Made by a program: the position numbers and the translations under genes. From the NCBI GenBank assembly GCA_003573635.1, contig QUTJ01031570.1, positions 1 to 12,911 on the forward strand: DNA of 12,911 nt, in the 5' to 3' direction. Below the pieces are notes generated by a model, which was not told the origin of the DNA, did not search any database, and saw only the letters and a list, made by a program, of their open reading frames with translations. This document shows positions 9,301 through 12,911 of the stretch, piece after piece (the first letter of the stretch is position 1; every line of letters starts with the position of its first letter). Source of the DNA: Goniomonas avonlea. Lineage: Eukaryota > Cryptophyceae > Goniomonadida > Goniomonadaceae.

Positions 9301-11049
9301 GTCGTCCCCGGCGGTGCGAAGGTTGCCATAGGCGTCCTTGACTGTCAATTTCATGAAGGTTCCGATGTTGAGCTGAGCGCCAGCGGGCTTGGACAGTGTC
9401 GACTGCGCCGCAGACGCGAACGAAGGGTAGACTGTCGTGGAGAACGGGCTCCCTGGAACGGGGAGCCCACCGACAGAGAGATGAATCATGTTCTCGCCGG
9501 CAACGGTCAAATTAATGTTGGTGCTGACGGAATTAGAAATGTTGAAGGCCTGTGTCTGGACCGAGTTCGAAAACACGGTACAGCTGACGGCGTCAGATGA
9601 CGGGTTCAAAACATTACGGTATTGGTCTCGAAGAGTCACCATGACACGGCGCGCCTCTCCTGCAATGCGATACTCTTCATTCTGAAGCACAAAGAGCGAG
9701 GACTCGGCCACCTTGACGACTGCAGGCTGGACACTAAAGGAAAATGGAGAGCCTGGAATGGACACACCACCGAGCACAGCGGTCAGGGTGTAATTTCCAG
9801 CCACAGTGAGCATGAAGGTTGCATCAATACTACCATTGGCGTGGTAGACGACAGAAGCGGAGCGACCGCCGCTGAGCGTGGCGACCAAAGGAACATCGGA
9901 GGCCACGGAGCGGACGTTGGAGAATCTGTCACTGGTTTTGTTGGCGCCGAATGTGTAGGTCATGCCTGCTGTAGCAGTGAAACCAGTAAGAAGTGGGGTA
10001 CCCGACCAGTTGGTGGTGGTAGCGTACGCAGCAGCAGGGACAGTCTGCACGGTGTGGACAATGACGTCCCCGGTGGTCCAGCTCACCAGAGGACCGAAAT
10101 CCTCAACAAACAGATTATTAATACCAGTCGGGTTAGTTGTCGCGTTGAATTGAAACTCAACAAGTGGTCCTGGTGGCACAAGGGTCCCGCCACTCCGTTG
10201 GAACGTGACTTTGGTGGCACCCTGAGCGGACACAGAGCTGTTGGTCAGCGTGAAAGTCCCATCGACACCAGCAAGTGGAGTGACGCTAGCATTGGCCAAC
10301 CAATTCTCAGGAAAGATAAAAGATAAGTTCGAAAGGGCTGTCAAGTTCGCCAGATTCAAATATCTGATCCGGCTGACCCCTGAGTATCCTGCAGATGCAT
10401 TAACATTGATTTGCCCAAGGGGAGCCTTGTCCCACACAACCGTAGTGTTGAAAGTAGTAGTTTGAGAGGAAGCAACAGCAACAATGCTCCTGTATGAACC
10501 TGCTGGGAACGATCGGGCAGTGGTTTGGCACCACAGGGTGGTGTCAGAAACCCACTCGGTGCGATTGCAAGTGTTGCCGTCCAACGACACAGTCGCTGTC
10601 TGCGATATTTCCCCAAAGTTTTTGCCCTGGATTCGAAGAAGGGAAGACCGCAAGCCTGACACTACGTGTGCCTGAGACAGTGTTGGGGCAGTGTACGAGA
10701 AGGCGCCCGTAAGGGTGTCACGGGAAGCCGCAGAAGTGACAGCCACCATCATGGAGAGACCCGACCCAGCGGCGACTTTACACGTCAGGGAATTAGCTGA
10801 CACCCAGGTTGTGGCAAGACAAGCTGTCCCGCCAACACGCGCAGTGGACGGGTTCGTGAAACTTGTGCCAGTGAGGGTAATGCTCGCAGCACCGGTCGTG
10901 GCAACAAACTGGTTGCCGAGAGAAGTCAGGACGGGCGTTGCCACGCCAATTGGAAGAAAAGATAACAATGAGAGTAAGAAGATAAAGGCCAGGGCAGGCG
11001 GGTTCATCCGTGTTCCGAATGGTGATGAATGGAGCACACCCGCCAGCAT
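1..11049 (-). CDS. Giant IPT/TIG - filamin-repeat - REJ cell-surface protein, 5' part (spliced; C-terminus outside window)
   Basis: Three exons: 11049-3658, 3550-3329 and 3155-1, joined in phase 0 at both junctions. I translated exon 3 base by base and found no stop to the window edge, giving at least 3,589 residues. Order: signal peptide (residues 15-37), two IPT/TIG domains (39-208), a beta-rich spacer (211-345), about 23 filamin-type repeats (345-2820), a pre-REJ module (about 2820-2935), a REJ region (about 2935-3450) and a helical segment (3460 on). Many N-x-S/T sequons and the signal peptide point to an extracellular or large type I ectodomain. REJ domains are known from polycystin-1 and sea-urchin sperm receptors, usually before a GPS site and membrane helices, so a membrane receptor is expected. 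The ATG at 11049 has A at -3. The in-frame ATG at 11007 gives a more typical signal peptide, so the start is undecided. The ligand and function are unknown. Confidence 0.9.
400..1965 (-). other. REJ (receptor for egg jelly) region
   Basis: It begins with ITGPSLIASCDNLVLQGDQS and GWPLTFHWSV, matching the REJ opening 'xxGpxxIxxCxxLxLdxxxSxGxxxrpLxxxW'. A second W-S-x-C strand follows (LIFRWSCTP). Near residue 3364 is the classic REJ block AGTCSVSPTKGTALVDQF, then MTCANWQDDDP and PLYYSLAV. The family is defined by polycystin-1 and sea-urchin sperm REJ proteins, where it forms fibronectin-III-like folds before a GAIN/GPS region. Confidence 0.8.
1980..2309 (-). other. Conserved module preceding REJ
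   Basis: Residues about 2820-2935 start with DPPTIRSAAFSSGYSRIRV, continue with TFSVATNRG and TCRWFNSWIMDIYLGYQP, and end with an IRVGARLTLSAASNIR stretch. The spacing of Cys-x-Trp, an aliphatic strand and a 'xxGxxLTL' strand resembles a unit that I recall directly before REJ in several large protist proteins. I cannot give it a family name. It is neither filamin nor IPT/TIG. Confidence 0.5.
3156..3328 (-). other. Intron 2 of the giant gene (173 bp, GT-AG)
   Basis: The donor GTACGC follows codon CAG ending at 3329, and the acceptor CTGCCCCAG ends at 3156. Phase is 0. The joined protein reads VDTGATAQ then MLFKAEAQPSLYF, continuing a filamin-like repeat. The intron carries (GT)n and (GA)n tracts on the coding strand. 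Retention would shift the frame to a stop at 3086. Confidence 0.88.
3551..3657 (-). other. Intron 1 of the giant gene (107 bp, GT-AG)
   Basis: The donor GTGCAA follows codon CAG ending at 3658, and the acceptor TTGACAG ends at 3551. Joining restores a filamin strand: AGVYTVQ runs into MSMAGLSLGSSPL and then a VLPG end. Phase is 0. CTGAC lies just upstream of the acceptor. The intron contains a run of 13 C on the coding strand (13 G at 3620-3632 on the plus strand). Unspliced reading continues to a stop at 3505 and is not a plausible protein end. Confidence 0.9.
3620..3632 (+). repeat. Run of 13 G within a G-rich tract
   Basis: Inside intron 1 the plus strand is almost pure G from about 3602 to 3637, with a 13-G run. 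On the transcribed sense strand this is the polypyrimidine stretch of the intron. Its length is probably variable and prone to sequencing error. Confidence 0.9.
10015..10419 (-). other. Beta-rich spacer domain with RSGG...TNP signature
   Basis: Residues about 211-345 match neither IPT/TIG nor filamin signatures. They contain an LSFIFPENW strand, a VDGTFTLTNSS strand, then VTFQRSGGTLVPPGP and an ATTNPTGINN stretch. This order resembles repeated surface domains that I have seen in large protist proteins (a 'TVTRSGG..V..G......NP' pattern), but I cannot name a family. Sequons are dense here. Confidence 0.45.
10426..10935 (-). other. Two IPT/TIG immunoglobulin-like domains
   Basis: Residues 39-120 and 122-208 each show the IPT/TIG pattern: a first strand ending in a GxxF turn (LTGTSF, IQGKNFG), a Cys, then W-V-S and a second Cys (Cys77/Cys90 and Cys161/Cys174, probable disulfides). 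Domain 1 also has the GSGLSMMVAVTS strand typical of the family. IPT/TIG domains occur in extracellular receptors such as plexins, MET and fibrocystin, and in intracellular transcription factors. The signal peptide and paired cysteines favour the extracellular kind. Confidence 0.8.
10939..11049 (-). other. N-terminal signal peptide with two candidate start codons
   Basis: Residues 16-37 after the second Met hold a hydrophobic core (ALAFIFLLSLLSFLPIGVA) followed by a likely cleavage after Ala37, before Thr-Pro. Starting at 11049 adds 14 polar residues before this core; starting at 11007 gives a compact 23-residue signal. The first ATG has A at -3, the second C at -3. Either start directs the protein to the secretory pathway. 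Confidence 0.8.
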
Positions 11050-11248
11050 CGTGCCTCACACAGAGGAAAAGTCAACGTGCTCAACGGCGGGGTTCAATTT
11101 GTCCGAATCTTGCTGTCATTGTTGACAAGGGGTCGGGCCTCAAACCCCAGACCACTCTACCCCATATGGGTCTTGTCAAACCGACGAAAAACCCACGTTG
11201 TTGCGTCATGACAAGTGACTGCAAGTCCACTGCTCTTGTCTCAGGTGG
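11050..11248. promoter_or_regulatory. Compact divergent intergenic region between the two start codons
   Basis: Only 199 bp separate the ATG of the minus-strand giant gene (or 241 bp if its start is 11007) from the ATG of the plus-strand E2 gene, so both promoters and 5' UTRs must share this stretch. It holds the perfect palindrome CCCATATGGG (11161-11170). GACAAG occurs at 11124-11129, inverted as CTTGTC at 11172-11177, at 11210-11215, and inverted at 11235-11240. No TATA box is evident. Confidence 0.6.
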
Positions 11249-12037
11249 ATGGCACAACTTAATGGAAACAGCAGGGCATGCCTGCTGCTCCGACAGCAAC
11301 TCAAAGGTGCGCTTCGGCTCTTCAAGTGATCGTATGCAGTGTGTTCTTGTCTTCCTCCAATTTTCATGCGCACTTCTGGCCCACCGACGTGCTTCGCGCA
11401 GAATTGAGCAAGCACCCCATTGAAGGGTTCTCTGCTGGTCTCGAAGATGACTCCAACATGTTTGAGTGGAGTGTTTGCATAGTCGGACCTCCCGACACAT
11501 TGTAGTATCCTTTTCCCCTTTTCTTTTGAGGCTCCCCACCCTGTTTTGTTGTGAAATGGCTGTTGAGGGTTACAGGCCTTGACTTGCAAAGCGATGGTGG
11601 GCTTTTCAATGCCACCCTCAAGTTCCCTGAGGCGTATCCTGATATGCCCCCGGAAATGCGTTTTGTTTCTAATATCTGGCATCCCAATGGTGCGTCTAAC
11701 CTCGCCAGCACCCCTCAAACTGACGCACGTGCACAGTTTACCCAGATGGCCGCGTCTGCATTTCAATTCTTCATCCCCCGGGCGACGATCCTTTGAACCC
11801 TGCTGAGACTAGTGACATGCGGTGGAAACCGATCCACACGGTGGAAACCATCGTGCTCTCTGTCATCTCCATGTTGAGCGACCCCAACGACGATTCGCCT
11901 GCTAATATTGATGCTGCCGTGAGTCCAGCCCTCCTGCCTCTCCAAACTTGACACTCCAACAGAAAGAATGGCGTGAGAATTTCCCTGTGTTCAAGCAGAA
12001 GGTTTCAAGATGCGTTCGAAACAGCCAGGAATGCTGA
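11249..12037 (+). CDS. Ubiquitin-conjugating enzyme E2, Ubc7/UBE2G type (five exons)
   Basis: Exons 11249-11306, 11402-11504, 11592-11689, 11737-11918 and 11963-12037 join to 516 nt, giving 171 residues and a TGA stop. The protein shows the whole UBC fold: helix 1 with [18 protein letters not shown] (12-29), VGPPDTLYDGG (47-57), the HPN motif (84-86), [12 protein letters not shown] with catalytic Cys94, the extended acidic loop HPPGDDP...TSDMRW (99-116) that marks the Ubc7/UBE2G/UBE2R group, and a C-terminal AAKEWRE...SRCVRNSQE. Ubc7/UBE2G enzymes transfer ubiquitin with ER-membrane RING ligases such as Hrd1 and gp78 in ER-associated degradation. It is closest in pattern to plant UBC7 and UBE2G1; length is typical (about 165-170). 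The start is the ATG with G at +4; it adds a few residues before helix 1. No AATAAA follows; a TGTAA lies at 12120-12124. Confidence 0.95.
11307..11401 (+). other. E2 intron 1 (95 bp)
   Basis: Donor GTGCGC, acceptor TTCGCGCAG, phase 1. The split codon G|AA gives Glu20 and joins LLLRQQLK to LSKHPIEGF, exactly as in the family. CCGAC lies upstream of the acceptor. Confidence 0.92.
11505..11591 (+). other. E2 intron 2 (87 bp)
   Basis: Donor GTATCC, acceptor TTGCAAAG, phase 2. The split codon TA|C gives Tyr54 and yields the conserved DTLYDGG. The nearer CAG at 11572-11574 would create an in-frame TAG and is excluded. Confidence 0.92.
11690..11736 (+). other. E2 intron 3 (47 bp)
   Basis: Donor GTGCGT, acceptor CGTGCACAG, phase 1. 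The split codon G|TT gives Val87 and produces [11 protein letters not shown]. The alternative acceptor 9 bp downstream (CCCAG ending 11745) keeps the frame but gives HPNDGRVC and loses three conserved residues. Confidence 0.9.
11919..11962 (+). other. E2 intron 4 (44 bp)
   Basis: Donor GTGAGT, acceptor CTCCAACAG, phase 0, joining NIDAA to KEWREN. CTTGAC lies just before the acceptor. At 44 bp it is the shortest intron here. Confidence 0.92.
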
Positions 12038-12539
12038 GTGTTCGGGGAGCTCGCGCGTTTTCGTGTGCTTGCCAGTCTTCTCGACACACAACGTGACTCT
12101 TTCAGTGGCACCTGGAAACTGTAATGAATTGAGTGGATGAATGTGCTTGCCACATTGATTTTAGGAACCATAGCTTCCCTTTATGTTCATATTTCACGCT
12201 GGGAACAGTCGATTTCCTTTATTCAACGCGAGCTGAGTAGCAAAATCCAACAAGATCTAATGTACAAGGGCAATTTGCAACTGCAACTCCTGCCCGTTCA
12301 CGTTGCATTCGTGCTCGGGGCAAGGATTTGAACTGGCAAGAACGGATGGGTGAGGGCAGGAGCTGAGCGACCCTCCAGAACACGCTCGTTGCTCCAAAAT
12401 ACACGACGTTCGCTGCCAGGTGGCGCGACACTGTTCCCATCGAGTCAGAGAGTGGCGTGCGTTTCAAGGGGGCGGGCACGAGGGAAGATAATCACGGCGC
12501 GAGGAAGAAGTCAGAGTCGGGAGGAGGAGCAGCCAAGTG
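12038..12539. other. Intergenic sequence, no gene recognised
   Basis: This presumably begins with the 3' UTR of the E2 gene. Base composition is mixed and lower in GC than the giant gene. Open frames here are short and show no family signature on either strand. I see no tRNA, repeat or clear terminator signal. Confidence 0.6.
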
Positions 12540-12691
12540 ACAGACAGACACACCCGCACGCACGCACCAGACATCCAGACAACAGACTCACACGCAGAGA
12601 GAGAATATTCAAGCCACCGCACCCAACAGACACAGACCAAGTGACGATTGCTCCGGAGAGAGAGAGTGAGTGAGAGAGAGTGAGAGAGAGA
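12538..12691. repeat. CA-rich then GA-rich simple sequence
   Basis: The stretch 12538-12600 is built of short CAGA, CACG and ACACGCA units. From 12596 and again from 12655 to 12691 it becomes (GA)n with interspersed GTGA. There is no coding signature; the long minus-strand frames here are Ser/Leu-rich translations of CT repeats. Confidence 0.8.
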
Positions 12692-12911
12692 GAATTCGAG
12701 CCATTCAGGAGCCGCTGAGCGGCCACAGACCTGTTGAGGGCCTGCCTGAAGGCATAAGAGAGAAGAGAAGAGAGAAGAGGGAGAGGGAGAGGGAGAGAGA
12801 GAGAGAATTCGAGCCATTCAGGAGCCGCTGAGCGGCCACAGACCTGTTGAGGGCCTGCTGAAGGCATAAGAGAGAAGAGAAGAGAGAAGAGGGAGAGGGA
12901 GGGAGGGAGGG
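12692..12911. repeat. Tandem duplication, 113-bp period, running off the window
   Basis: Copy 1 (12692-12804) and copy 2 (12805-12911, cut by the edge) both start GAATTCGAGCCATTCAGG, share a GCCGCTGAGCGGC hairpin, and end in a GAGAAGAG/GAGGGA purine tract. They differ by one missing C in copy 2 (CCTGCCTGAAGG versus CCTGCTGAAGG) and by a change to (GGGA)n at the end. The near identity indicates a recent duplication or an unstable minisatellite. Confidence 0.9.

Larger units (their letters stand above)
2310..10017 (-). repeat. Array of about 23 filamin-type (ABP280) immunoglobulin repeats
   Basis: Each unit has a 'RDxYGN'-like turn (RDQYRN, KDAYGN, RDAYGN, RDRYGN, TDVYGN, VDLFGN), then 'AGxYxVxVxLxG' and a closing 'xxGSPFxVxVxPG' strand. 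Clear closing motifs lie at 9742, 9442, 9145, 8482, 8146, 7831, 7165, 6523, 6223, 5533, 5191, 4891, 4276, 3512, 2622 and 2325. Degenerate ones lie near 8810, 7480, 6845, 5862, 4580, 3935 and 3040. Spacing is mostly 297-361 bp once introns are removed, and about 420 bp between the 3040 and 2622 motifs. Filamin repeats are best known from cytosolic actin crosslinkers, but no calponin-homology actin-binding domain is present and the array follows a signal peptide, so these are ectodomain repeats. Repeats are strongly diverged from each other, which argues against recent expansion. Confidence 0.9.

Noticed and set aside
2310-10017. Cytosolic filamin or gelation factor
   Set aside because: There is no N-terminal calponin-homology actin-binding domain. 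A signal peptide, disulfide-type IPT/TIG domains, many sequons and REJ point to an extracellular protein.
11161-11170. CCCATATGGG considered as a CArG box for MADS-type factors
   Set aside because: A CArG box needs six A/T bases between CC and GG; here there are only four, so only a palindrome is claimed.
11364-11766. Minus-strand open frames overlapping the E2 gene
   Set aside because: They are antisense to conserved E2 exons and show no family similarity.
12324-12334. Minus-strand GTTCAAATCC, similar to a tRNA B-box, with an A-box-like stretch upstream
   Set aside because: The flanking bases do not form a T-stem (only one of five pairs), and no acceptor stem or anticodon arm is seen. A decayed tRNA-derived element cannot be excluded but is not supported.
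12464-12867. Minus-strand open frames with repeated residues across the 113-bp duplication
   Set aside because: The period is not a multiple of three, so the two copies are read in different frames, and the rest is Ser/Leu from CT repeats. This is simple sequence, not a protein repeat.

Overview
The window is nuclear DNA from a eukaryote, most likely a free-living GC-rich protist. Both genes carry short GT-AG introns (44-173 bp), the code is standard, and protein families used by eukaryotes at the cell surface and in ubiquitin transfer are present. I cannot name the organism. The mix of filamin-like ectodomain repeats, IPT/TIG and REJ domains fits apusomonads, choanoflagellates and similar lineages, but this is inference. 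No mobile element, CRISPR array or convincing RNA gene is seen.

About 85% of the window (1-11049, minus strand) is the 5' part of one giant gene. It has a 7.4-kb first exon, a 222-bp second exon and a third exon still open at base 1, giving at least 3,589 residues. In order these are: a signal peptide, two IPT/TIG domains, a beta-rich spacer domain, about 23 filamin-type immunoglobulin repeats (each near 100-110 residues, with RDxYGN-like and GSPF-like signatures), a conserved module that precedes REJ, a receptor-for-egg-jelly (REJ) region, and the start of a helical segment that resembles the beginning of a GAIN domain. The C-terminus, where a GPS site and membrane segments would be expected, lies outside the window.

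A compact region of 199 bp (11050-11248) separates this gene from a divergent gene on the plus strand (11249-12037). That gene is a Ubc7/UBE2G-type ubiquitin-conjugating enzyme of 171 residues in five exons. No single open frame shows it; the exons had to be joined by hand, and all splice phases agree with the family alignment. The shared upstream region holds a 10-bp palindrome and several copies of GACAAG in both orientations.

From 12038 to 12911 no gene is recognised. The last 370 bp are simple sequence: CA-rich, then purine-rich (GA)n, ending in a tandem duplication with a 113-bp period that runs off the window. There is no evident functional link between the two genes beyond a possibly shared promoter. 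UBE2G enzymes act in ER-associated degradation, and a huge secreted or membrane protein must pass through the ER, but that connection is speculative.
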